Source: Erpobdella octoculata (lineage: Eukaryota > Annelida > Clitellata > Hirudinida > Erpobdellidae). From it: DNA of 64,000 nucleotides. The stretch spans positions 2,451,369 through 2,515,368 of the forward strand of contig OZ022247.1 in the NCBI GenBank assembly GCA_963978895.1. The letters are read 5' to 3'. Below, piece after piece: positions 1 to 11,200 of the stretch. Position 1 is the stretch's first letter; each line of letters starts with the position of its first letter. Below the pieces are notes generated by a model that worked only from the letters and a program-made list of their open reading frames with translations, was not told the DNA's origin and made no database searches. The translations under genes were made by a program, and so were the position numbers.

Positions 1-2743
1 CATTTCCTTGGCCTCGACTCCTCTCCAGAAGGTCAAATCCTCGGAAAGCCTGCAGCTGCCCGAGCCGTTCTCCTCGATGATGAGCAGTCTTCCTTTCGGT
101 CTGCCGTTCAGCGGCGACCTGTCCAGTACTTTCCTGTTCCCGCCGACCTCCATGACGTCGCAGCAATCTGGATTTTTTAACAGCGCTTCAACCATATCAA
201 ACCTGGCCAGTCTCATGCTTCTCAATCCGTTCGCGTCGCCTCTGTCGCTCATGAAGAGTCCGCCGCTGCTTCAGCAATCTCAGAACTCCAACCAGACTCC
301 TTCTTCCTCACTCAACACTTTGATCGAACTGCAAAACTTCGGCCTGACGAACGGCTTGCTGGGCGACGTCGCCAGTTTAAAGAACAACCTCCTCTACAAG
401 TTCCCTACTGCAGACCAGCCGGCTCCGTGCGACTTGTGCCAGAAGGAGTTCTGCAATACGTACTTCTTGAAGGTACACAAGCGAGACAAGCACGGCATAC
501 CGCTCGAGGAATCTTCCAGCTCGATTCCAGCGAAGAGACAAGCGAACAACTCGAAGATCATCACTTCGGCACCGCTCTTCAGTTTGGACGGAATAGAGCC
601 GGGAGAGAACGTACTGCCGATGGGCAAGCTGAGATCCGACGACAAGAATCCGTTTCATTTCGGCAGTAAACGAAGCGAAGAGACTTGCTTCTTGTGCAAA
701 CAGCACTTTTCCAGCCGATACAATCTCATGATGCATCTACTCAGTTCGCATAATATCAAACCCGAAGGATTTGGACTGGCAAGCGAACTCATGCAGATGG
801 AGCTGCTGAACGGCAGTCAGCTTCCTTTTTCGAAGACAGCCGGCGGTGCTTCTAACTCGGGCAAAACATCGGAAAGGGTTGCTTGTAACATCTGCAACAA
901 AGAGGTTTGCAACAAGTATTTCTTGAAAACTCACAAGCTCAAAGTTCACGGCATCCAGGAGGGAGGATCAGAGAGCAACTCGGCCGCCGAACATGCCAAA
1001 GGTCAGCCTGCCGTGGCTCCACAACAGAGCGAGTCGATGGACTCGAAAAATCTCCACCTCGACCAGCTGATGCAAAAGTACGACGAAATAGCAAAGCAGT
1101 TCACTTCGATGCCGCTGGACCTCAACAGGAAAAGTTCCGATGGCAAAACGGAGACCATTAAGAAAGAGATCGACATACAGAACAAGCCTCAATCAGCCGC
1201 ATACAACAACACCCACGAGGGTTCGTCGCTTCACAAGATCGTTCCAGACAAAGCCGAAAATTCGGCGAGCATGTTCGGAGCTCTGGACATGATAGCCAAG
1301 AACAAGTTCGACTACAAGATGAACGAATTTCAAAACCTGACGAACCACTACAACCTGTTCGATTTTCCACAGTCTTTCAAAAACCTGGGAGCGCAGGCAG
1401 CCAGCGGCAAAAACAAACTCCAAAACTTTTCCAAGCACTACTTCGGCAAGGAGGGGAAGCTATCCGACGACGGAGCGGCTAAACTCGGCTACGATCCGGA
1501 GGCTTACTGCGAGATATGCAAAAAAGAGTTCTGCAGTAAATACTTCCTGAAGACTCACAAGCAGAAGATCCACGGCGTGCGCTACGAAGGGACTTCCGAC
1601 AGCAGGTCGCCGTCGCTGACTCAAACCTCTCTCAGCTCCATCAGCATCCCGACATCGTTCGTGCCGGAACAGAACCTCGGCGGATTGTTCTCCTTCGACG
1701 GATCGTCGTCGTCGGGAAGCAAAGGCAAAGAGCCGCTGCCGTCCAACATGACGAGAGTGACGTGCGAAATCTGCGGCAAGGAGCTCTGCAACAAGTACTT
1801 CTTGAGGACCCACATGCTCAAAATTCACGGAATATCCGATTCGATTCCAGCGCCACCAGCGAACAAGCAAGAAATCACGACCGCCCTGAGGAAGGAATCG
1901 CCGACAGGGGAAAATCCTGCCGGCGATGTTTTACATCAGCAAAAATACAGACCGATGCAAGATCTTAAGCCGCCATTCATTAAGTCTAACGACTCCAATC
2001 AGACGCAAAATCTCGTCATCGGAGTGAAGGAATTGAAACAAGTGACCGAAATGCTGCTCCAGTCTTCGGAAAGCTGCTCGTCATTCCAGCAATCATACGA
2101 CGGCGACGTCAACTGTCGTTACGATCGCGACTCGGTCGGCAGCGGCGCACTGCACGACGTCGTCCAAAGCGACAGTCCGTCGAAGAGCGATCGACAGTGT
2201 GTAGCGTTGTCGTCGGAACCGAAAACTCCTCCACAGCAACAGACGTTCCCGAGAGATGCCAACGACAAGTCCTGGAAAGAGGAGTTCTTAAAGCTCCAGA
2301 GCTTCATGAGCGGTCACCAGGATACCGAGCCGTTGAGGAGCGAGCTGCTGGCGAACAGGAAGCGACGGCTGGACAGCAACGGCGAGGCAGCGGAGAGTAA
2401 GAGCAGCAAGAAGCACGCCAACAACTCCAGCTGCTTCGGAGAGAAGGAAAACGAGAAAACGAAAGCCGTTCGACTGGCCGACCTTCAGAACAAGTACAGC
2501 CCCCACGCCGGCATTCCAGAGTTTGCCAGTTCTCAGAGGAGAGAAGAATTCGCCAAGATGGAAAACAACAGAGACGAAACGGCGCCCATCATCCAGGCCA
2601 ACAATTGCATACTCCAGCCGTTTGAAATGCAAGAGAGACCGAACGAGAATGCGTTCGCCCAATGTAAAGTCTTCCTGCCGGTGGTGCAGCCCATCTGCGA
2701 GCCCATCACCCTCAAGTTTACTGTCACCCCTGTTGATCACTAG
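1..2743 (+). CDS. C2H2-type zinc-finger protein, 5' partial (last coding exon)
   Basis: An open frame runs from the left edge (frame from base 2) to TAG at 2741-2743, about 913 codons in one exon. The true start lies outside the window. Counting from base 8, five C-x2-C-x12-H-x4-H fingers have their first cysteine near residues 141, 227, 293, 501 and 586. Fingers 1, 3, 4 and 5 are near copies: each has a third cysteine four residues after the second and a core like YFLKTHK, and most end in HGI. Finger 2 is divergent and lacks the extra cysteine. The rest is Ser/Gln/Asn-rich and low complexity, with a basic RKRR stretch about 130 residues from the end and a hydrophobic tail ending in TPVDH. 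A nuclear nucleic-acid-binding protein is likely. I do not recognise the orthologue, so no symbol is given. The coding DNA is clearly more GC-rich than its surroundings. Confidence 0.85.
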   Translation, partial: ISLASTPLQKVKSSESLQLPEPFSSMMSSLPFGLPFSGDLSSTFLFPPTSMTSQQSGFFNSASTISNLASLMLLNPFASPLSLMKSPPLLQQSQNSNQTPSSSLNTLIELQNFGLTNGLLGDVASLKNNLLYKFPTADQPAPCDLCQKEFCNTYFLKVHKRDKHGIPLEESSSSIPAKRQANNSKIITSAPLFSLDGIEPGENVLPMGKLRSDDKNPFHFGSKRSEETCFLCKQHFSSRYNLMMHLLSSHNIKPEGFGLASELMQMELLNGSQLPFSKTAGGASNSGKTSERVACNICNKEVCNKYFLKTHKLKVHGIQEGGSESNSAAEHAKGQPAVAPQQSESMDSKNLHLDQLMQKYDEIAKQFTSMPLDLNRKSSDGKTETIKKEIDIQNKPQSAAYNNTHEGSSLHKIVPDKAENSASMFGALDMIAKNKFDYKMNEFQNLTNHYNLFDFPQSFKNLGAQAASGKNKLQNFSKHYFGKEGKLSDDGAAKLGYDPEAYCEICKKEFCSKYFLKTHKQKIHGVRYEGTSDSRSPSLTQTSLSSISIPTSFVPEQNLGGLFSFDGSSSSGSKGKEPLPSNMTRVTCEICGKELCNKYFLRTHMLKIHGISDSIPAPPANKQEITTALRKESPTGENPAGDVLHQQKYRPMQDLKPPFIKSNDSNQTQNLVIGVKELKQVTEMLLQSSESCSSFQQSYDGDVNCRYDRDSVGSGALHDVVQSDSPSKSDRQCVALSSEPKTPPQQQTFPRDANDKSWKEEFLKLQSFMSGHQDTEPLRSELLANRKRRLDSNGEAAESKSSKKHANNSSCFGEKENEKTKAVRLADLQNKYSPHAGIPEFASSQRREEFAKMENNRDETAPIIQANNCILQPFEMQERPNENAFAQCKVFLPVVQPICEPITLKFTVTPVDH

Positions 2744-3560
2744 CTGTCGATCACCTCGGGGCTGTAGGCCGAGCGGCGTGCGCCACACCTTTGAATTGAC
2801 TAGAGGAATTTTGTTGTTGACTATTTGTTTCATTTCCATGGATTTTGAATTAATCTTCGTTTGATCACTCGTTTGTTATTGAACAATTATGCAAGGTATC
2901 ATTATGCATTTCATGAAGTTTTTTTTTAAACAAATTTTTGACTGGAATCTTTCTTTTTATTTCATTTTGAGTATTTTACAACTGGTTTTGTTTCAATGGT
3001 TTTTTTTTTGTAAATCAGTCTTAGCGAATCGTATGCATCGTGTTGCTCTGTTATCATCGTTTCTAGTTTCATTTTATTCCTTATGTATATAAGAGAGTTT
3101 TCTTTTTCTTTTCTTTTCTTTTTTGTCTGTAGCGGTGATACAAGTTATCGGCTTTATTATATAAAGTTATCGGCTGCGCAAGACTCGACGTTTGAAAAAT
3201 ATGCAATTACAAAACATGCAATCAAAAGTCTTATTAATATGCAGCAATTTGTATTATGCGCTTCGGGCACTTTGAATGCTTTTTTTTTATCTCCTCCATC
3301 ATTAAAATTCACAGTATTATCGGTTGTCCGGCAGGGGGGTGACCGTTTGAGTTTTTTTTTTTTTTAAATTTCGTTTTTCATTTTTTTTTGGTTCTTCACT
3401 TTTTAATATCATCACCCATCACTCAATCCTTCCTCATCAGACACGGGTACAAGTCTGGTTCATCATCGTCCCGTTCAGTTGAGTTGCTGGATGTATCTGT
3501 AGTTATTTTTAGTGTTGTTGATAGAGATATGAATAAATTATATGTATATAAATATATAAT
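2744..3560 (+). other. Probable 3' UTR of the zinc-finger gene
   Basis: AT-rich, T-tract-rich sequence follows the stop codon without any credible ORF. An AATAAA hexamer at 3532-3537 is the best polyadenylation signal. The two small open frames here are T-rich and look like chance. Confidence 0.5.
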
Positions 3561-5106
3561 TAACTGATTAGATTAGGTGATGATGATCTTAATTTTAACG
3601 CCTCCGACAACATTTCACATTTTGCTGAAAATCTTTTGCCGACTGATGATCACGATTGCAAGGACGACGCGTGAGGTTTCTTCGCACGACTTTTTTTCAT
3701 AGATTTAATTTATAATTTAATTGTTGAGAGTTTCTGATTTCGCGGCGACAGTTTTCCTATGATCTCACAGGCATGTTGTATGTTATTACGAATCGCTTCT
3801 TATACATATATAATAATTCAGTGTATAAAGCAAGTTGTCTAGACGACAGTCGAGCGCGCCATTCAGTTATCGAATTGCATATTATGCTTTTTAATTTTAA
3901 CTTTTAAGAAGAACAGAAACGTTGTTATTTTAGGTTTTTTTTCCTTTGCGTTGTCGTATGTTATACGGTATATTGTTGATAAAAAGAGAAGAGGAGAAGA
4001 ATTATTGTTAAGAAAATAATTATATTTGGCGATGGCCGACGATTTTCGTATTCAAACGATCGCGAACCGGGTCAGAGAGCGACTGTAAATTAAAGAAAAC
4101 TATGCTGCAATATTTACAATTCAAATGTCTGAGCGAAGACTCCGAAATTGCTGACATTATTATTATTATGCATTATGCATCTATAAATAATTTATATAAT
4201 ATGGCCGTTCGAGTCGACTTATATATTGAAATCGACTTATAACTTTTCAGACGTTTAATCGAAATTATTCGCACTGGCCTAATTTCAAATTCGCTTCGAC
4301 ACGGAGTTAATTAAAAAATTTCCAAGAGTCATATTGCAACAAAAACGCCACCGGGGAACCTCCTCCTATTCCGTACTACTACTCCTATGTCCTATATAAT
4401 ACGAAATATTCTGCTTGTTTTCAAAGCCGCCTGCTTATTTACATATTCTGGCGCTTATTTTTTATTACCAAAAATTTGAATAATTTCCACGTAAAAAGCT
4501 CCGATTTCAAGCGCAGCCTGATTAGGGAAGTTTTGTAGGGATGTGTATTTTTAGTATTTTAAGCTAGTCATCGCTCCAGTAAGTAAGTAAGTAAGTAAGT
4601 ATGGAAGTATGGAAGTTAAATGCGAAATAGCTGGCGGTGCTGCAGAAAGGTAGCTCGGCATTCCTCAGTTCATTTCTCCTGCGTCAAATGAAAAAGCTTT
4701 CTTAAAACATTGAAGTTAATATAATATCATCATCATCGAGTCAGAACAAACACCAGGTCTACTCTCTCTCTCTCTCTCTCTCTTTCTCTTCTCTGGCTAT
4801 ATAGGTTGAGGTATGTGCTGTGTGTGTGTTTGTGTGAGAGTATCTGTGTGTATGAGATTGTGCGTGTGAGTATGTGAGATTGTGTGTGTGTAGCAATTCC
4901 TTGTTCTCGCCGTAAACAGCACCGACTGATGTGATCGGATTAAAAAAAGCATTTCCAGATAATTCGCCTCCATCGTGAATTATTACAGCAAACTTTTCAT
5001 CTAGAGATGTTATAACGTACACTGACGCCGAGCTTTCAGCAGAAATCTAAATGCGCCACCATAAAACGCCGAATAGGAACTGGAAAATCAGATCCAGAGT
5101 TATATA
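3561..5106. other. Intergenic region between convergent genes
   Basis: No gene seen. It contains short microsatellites: (AAGT)n near 4580-4602, (CT)n near 4759-4783 and a TG-rich stretch at about 4815-4893. The zinc-finger gene and the NIM1 kinase gene converge on this spacer. Confidence 0.5.
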
Positions 5107-5112
5107 TTTATT
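5107..5112 (-). terminator. Polyadenylation signal of the NIM1 kinase gene
   Basis: TTTATT on the plus strand reads AATAAA on the minus strand, about 127 bases beyond the kinase stop codon. Assignment rests on position and motif only. Confidence 0.45.
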
Positions 5113-5238
5113 TGCCAAAAAAAAATTGAAATAAGTTCATAGAAAAAACAAACAATTCAGAGCTGTTAATGGGGTGCGACTAGATAGTTTTTTTAATTGT
5201 CCAAGAAAAGTGTAAAGATTAATAAATATCACAGTGTA

Positions 5239-8200
5239 TTAAAGCAAAACGCAAAATCTCGAAACCGACACGGCAGATCCACCGTCGGTGAGCTTCAGCC
5301 TGGAAATACTGTTAGTCGGAAAATCGTCCTCGAACATCTTGCGATGTCTCACAATCCGATAAACGGCAAGGAGGTGACTGGAATGGTCGGAGTAATCGAG
5401 TTCGTCTTTCAACTTCTCTTCTGTTATGTCGTAATCGGCCAGCTCGGCTAAAACTAACTCTTCGATTTTCTCGCTGGAGGTAGGATTCGCTACTGGCTTG
5501 CTCATCAGCGAGTTTTTCCGCTTAAATCCGGATAAGCGTAGCCAGTCGTCAGTCAGTAATTCATCCACTTCGGGCCTCTGCGACGGCTCGGGTACGAGTA
5601 TGTTCCGGACCAGTCGAGCGCAGCTGGGCGTGACAAAGGCAGGGATGACGAAGCTTCCTTTCAGAATCAGCTCCTGCGGTAGTTGAAAAATCGTTCGTTA
5701 ATAATACAGAATGCACAGCTTTGGCTGCTGTGCACAAAAATAGAAAATAAAACAACATCAAATGCTTTAAAATCAAAATAACAGTTTTGTAAAACTGTTC
5801 ACGGCTATAAATCGTCAGTTTTAGGCGGCCTCAGTTCACGTAGCTTTCATTCATGAAATATTCAGCTGTTGGAATGTCATCTAGCGAACAACGCTGTTGA
5901 ATGTCACCACAAGAATGGCAAGAACATTTTACCATGCACCATGTTATTAACATTCACTCAAGCTACTTATAGGAGTTTCAAGGGAGTGAAGAGGGCATAG
6001 GCCACCCGTTATATTAAACCAAAGAGTTTTAGTTACTCGGAAATATATATTATAAAAAAAACTTGATAAAACTAGAAAGCAAGAGCTTGTTGCCTGAATG
6101 TTTTCTTTTTTAAACGCATATTCCTGCATTTGTTTGTATCATGATTCAATGAATTTCTGAGATCATAGTTCAAAGAAAACAGTGACTTTGGTCTTCACGA
6201 TGGTACTGTTTGTTATGTTAACAAATCCTGTGACATTGTGTAGCAATCAGCTAAAGATTAATGGATAGGTTTTTCCCCGGACTTCCTATCGACGAGTGGA
6301 TTACAATCAATCAGAGCATTTGTAAACGAAAGAGTTTGCAGATAGAAATAATGAGAAAAAAATCTATTTCATATTATTCTGTTAATATTTAGTGTTCTAT
6401 TCCCAAAAAAGCTTGAAATTTAGGCATAATTGATTCAGAATGTTCAGGGAAGGAACGAAAAAACTCTTCTTTATGAGCCTAAATCACCCTTTGGATGCAT
6501 CATGATGTTGTAACCCAGTAGAATCATCAGTAGTCAAAGGTTTTGGCAGATTAGGTCCATATATTATAACATCTTTTGTAAAACTACAACTTTAATTCTT
6601 TGATTTGATTTGATTTAAATTTCAAACTGAAAACCAATTTTTCGGCACTTCTTTTGTGCCGCCACAAAAAAATCATGCTTCGCCTACTTTATCACAAATC
6701 TGATTTGTGAAATATTAAAAAAAATATATTTAGATATCTGGAAGATTAAAAAAAAAACAGTAACAATCGGTGGTGGAAGATGGGGGGTGGTAAACTGGTA
6801 AACCCATACGTCACAATAGTAATAGTAAAAAACCAATTAATCAAACTAAATTTGGCTAGTTTATTTTAAGCTGTCATCTCTTCTGATGTTACGTTTCAAT
6901 TCTTCGGCTAGCGGTTTTCGGGTCAAAGTTCGAGTGTTGCCCCCCTCGTAAGCAAAATCTAGATCCGCCACTGCATACACTTTAACTTTAAGTTATTCAT
7001 TAACCATTAAGCTGGATCTCGAAGTGAATATTGTATGTTTCTGGAAAACGTTGTTAAGAATAGGGCTGGTCGAAAAAGAAAAACCATGATACAAAGTTTG
7101 CCCAGATAGGCCAGATAGACTTTTTTTAAATTTTTTCTCACAATATACAGGTATAGTGCTACTGCTCTGGAGTTGCTCCCTACTTAGACAATGTGGTAAA
7201 CAAATACCTATCCATCTACATCCGCAATTTTTATGACGTAGGTTACACTGAAAATCAGCCTAGCTGGAATTTAGCACTGAAATTTTCAAATAAATAATTT
7301 CTGTCTACAACTATTAAAATCAAACAGCTTAAAAATGCCATCGTTGCCCGTGTCCATAAAGAAAATTATTTACGCAACCTTGAGCTTTTTAATGGTGTCT
7401 GCTTGGAAAGGCAGCACTCCAGTTGCCATGAAGTAGAGCAGTATGCCTAAGGCCCAGACGTCCACCGGCTCGCCCCTGTAAAAATCATCCTTGAACAGCT
7501 CAGGGGCAGCGTAGGGCGGAGATCCGCAGTAAGTGTTGAGCAAATCGCGCTGTTCTACTTGCGTGCTGAAGCCGAAGTCCCCGACCTTGATGAACTTGCC
7601 GATGGAGAATAGAACGTTCTCGGCTTTCAGATCTCGGTGCACCACTCCCGACTGGTGCTGAAATGTTATAAAATAAAATTAAATTAACGTGGTTTAGAGT
7701 GGTTCAGAATACTGAAGTCTATGTGAGAACCACTAAAAGAATAAGAGACAGTTGTTTATGGTGCTTGCCTCTCTCCACACACCCTACGGACGCAGTTGAC
7801 GCCGGCTATATTCGAATCGCCGTCCTATAAGCCAGCAGGCGAACGCTTTACAGCAATACCACCGGTGCCCTTATAGTTATAATCCATTCACAAGCACAAT
7901 TATTAACCCACACTTTTTTCTACAGATTTTCAACTGTTAATTTGATGCTTTTACGTTTTTAATAACAAACTCATCTCACCATGTAGCTGACGGCAGATAC
8001 CAGCTGCCTGAAGACCTCGCGACATTTCTTGTCGTAGAACCTTCCGTCATCAGCAACTCTCGTGTACAAGTCTCCGCCCTCGGCAAACTCCAGGACCATG
8101 AAGATTTTCGAAGTAGTCTGCATGACTTGGAAGAGGCGTAGAATGTTCGGGTGGGCCAGTTTCTCCATGCTGGCTATCTCACGGACTATGAAGCGCTCCG

Positions 8201-11200
8201 TTTTGGCGTTCAATTTCGCCCTGTCGATTATTTTTATAGCGACCCTATCTGCGTGAAATAAAAAAAACCATTTTAAATAATTATTTTTAATTAGTAAAGG
8301 TTAATAAGTTATACTGCCAAATCTGGTTATTTTTATAGTTGTTTATATTTTATATTCCTCTAAACCAGGTTTTTTAAAATAACTGTAATGTAAGGACTGA
8401 ATTCAACCGAGAAATTGTTTTAAAAAAATATAGGAATGTAGGATCAGGGCCGTAGCTAGCATACCAATTCTGGGGGGGGGGTGTAACAGCCACATTTTAC
8501 CGACAAAGTTTTTCGTACTTTTTTATTCAAATAACTTATTGATTTTATATATTGTATATTTAAAAAAACACGTATTAGTTCAAAAAATTGCAATTTTAAA
8601 ATAATACAAAAATATTTAATTAATTCGGATGCGTCTTTGTTTTATTATGGACCACTTTTTCACCAATTCATCAAGATCGATGTTGTTCAGAAAGTCCTTC
8701 TCTGAAGCCAGCAATATCAAGGAGTCCAATCTATCATCCGTCATCGTGGAACGCAAATAAGTTTTTACAAATTTTAATTTGCTAAACGTTCTTTCATCAC
8801 TAGCCACAGATACAGGAGCTGATGCCATTAACTTGAAAACTTTGAAAACCCCAGGAAATATTTGTCGTTTTTGCCAGGATCGTTTCAAACGATCATTGTT
8901 TGCTGGAGTTTCTGATTCACTGAATGTATTCATAAAAATTTCAAGTTCGGCTTGGAATGAATAAACATCAGCGATTACTCTATTATTTGGCATCATGAGA
9001 CACAGTTTTTCAACATCTTTTATGTCAAATGTTTTTGTAGGTTGTTGAAGAATAGAAAATGGCTCAATGCTAACCCAGGATGCCAGTAAATTTTCATTAA
9101 GATAAGATAAGATAACGTTTATTATAGTGGTTTAGAAGACTTTACGCCTATAGACAACCACTTCGAATTAAAAATAATAATAAATAGAATAAAATAAAAT
9201 AAATGATAATAATAGATAAATAAACTAATAAAAATAAATAATTGCATAAAAAATCAGTATCCATGCCTGAATAGCGCTACTTTAAAAGATGTGGTAGTCT
9301 CAGATGCTACAGTGTCATCGTCCAAGTCATTCCATATGTTTACCACTCTAGAACTAAAAAAAGCCTTTTTTAAAGTCTTTTCTTGTTTTTTAAAAAGCTT
9401 GAATCTATGTCCCCTAGTGCTTTGAATCGGTGGTTGTTCGAAAAACATTGCTGGTGTTAAATCCTCTTTTCCTGTTATTATCTTGTAGGCTTCGATCAAG
9501 TCACCCCTACTTCTCCTTTTCTCTAGAGTTGTTAAGCCGCATTGTTTTAATCTTTCTTCGTAAGGTAACTGGCTTAAATGCTTAATCAACTTTGTAGCCC
9601 TCCTTTGTACCTTCTCCAACACTACGATGTCCTTTTTTAAAACAGGGCTCCAAGCTTGTACACAATATTCTAAATGTGGTCTTACCAAACATTTGTATAG
9701 TTTGATAATTATTTCCTGGTTTCGACTTATTATTGTTCTCTTGACCAATCCTAATATCTTATTGGCTCGCTTTGCTGCTTCCGCACACTGTCTTGATGGT
9801 TTGCCGCTATTGTGTACTACAACTCCCAAATCTCTTTCCTCTTCAGATGTCTTCAACAATATTCCTCCCATCTCATACTGAAACTCTTGATTTCTCTTAC
9901 CCATGTGCATCACTGAGCATTTATCTACGTTGAACATCATTTGCCAGTCTAGGGACCATTGGTATATTTTTGCAAGATCTTTCCTTAAAATGTCGGCATC
10001 CAGCTCACACTCTACTTTCATGGATAACTTTGTGTCATCAGCAAATTTCGAGACCTTTGAACAAGTCGCTAAATCAAGGTCGTTAATGAACAGAACAAAT
10101 AGTAATGGTCCCAAAACGGATCCTTGCGGTACACCACTTTTTATGCTTTTCCACTCCGAGTATTTCCCTTTAATTCCCACTTTTTGTCTTCTGTCAGCTA
10201 GCCATTCTTTGATCCATCCTCGAATATTACCTCCTATTCCAGCCGCTTCTATTTTTCTCATCAACCGTGTATGTGGTACTTTGTCGAAGGCTTTGGCAAA
10301 ATCCAGATAGACTATGTCTACAGGGGATCCTTTATCTAAGTGGGTATAAACATTTTCAAAACAATCTAGCAAATTTGTTAGACATGATCGCCTTTGTACG
10401 AATCCATGTTGGCTGTTTATCAAAATGCTGTGGTGTCTAATGTGATTCATTAATTCGAGCTGAATGATTTTTTCCATGACTTTGCAAATAATACACGTGA
10501 GACTTACTGGACGATAGTTACTTGCCTCAGATCTGCTACCTTTTTTAAAGAGTGGTACAATGATTGCATCTTTCCAATCACGAGGAATTTCTCCAGTTTT
10601 CAAGGACCTGTTCATTATTTCTGCTAACACATCGCTTATTTCGTGTCTTACTTCTCTTAAAAACATGGGATGTAATGCATCGATACCCGGACTTTTATCT
10701 GTTTTTAGGTCCTTCAAGTGTTTTTCAACGTTCTCTTTTGTGATAACCACATCAGTCATTTTCTCGTCTATTTTTCCCTTAAACATGTTCACAGGTTCCG
10801 GTATGTTTTCTATGTCTTCTTCAGTAAAAACCGTCTCCCGCATTCATTTCGTGAATAAGCGTGTCCAACACACAATTGAGTTGCTGCGAGTAATATTGGT
10901 AAAAATTCATGTTACAGGCTGTCTCAGGTCTGTCATCAAAACGAGCTGGAATCAGCTTTCGTCTATGGCGAATTTCGTAAATTTGTATTGCATCTATGTC
11001 AAAGTTACTACATATTTTAATTGCAGCATCAATTTCGCTATGCACACCTTTTTCATTAATTCTTATTTGTTCTAGAGATTTTATTGTAGAAGATACTATC
11101 ATTTTTGCATCAAAGATGTTCAACTCGATTTTCTGAAGTTTATCAGTGAGAATGTTTGCCTTTGCAATAACCCCTTTAATAAGCATCAGCATTATGATGA

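Noticed and set aside
377..2839. Several open frames antisense or frame-shifted to the zinc-finger exon
   Set aside because: GC-rich coding DNA leaves shadow frames; only the long plus frame shows repeated finger motifs.
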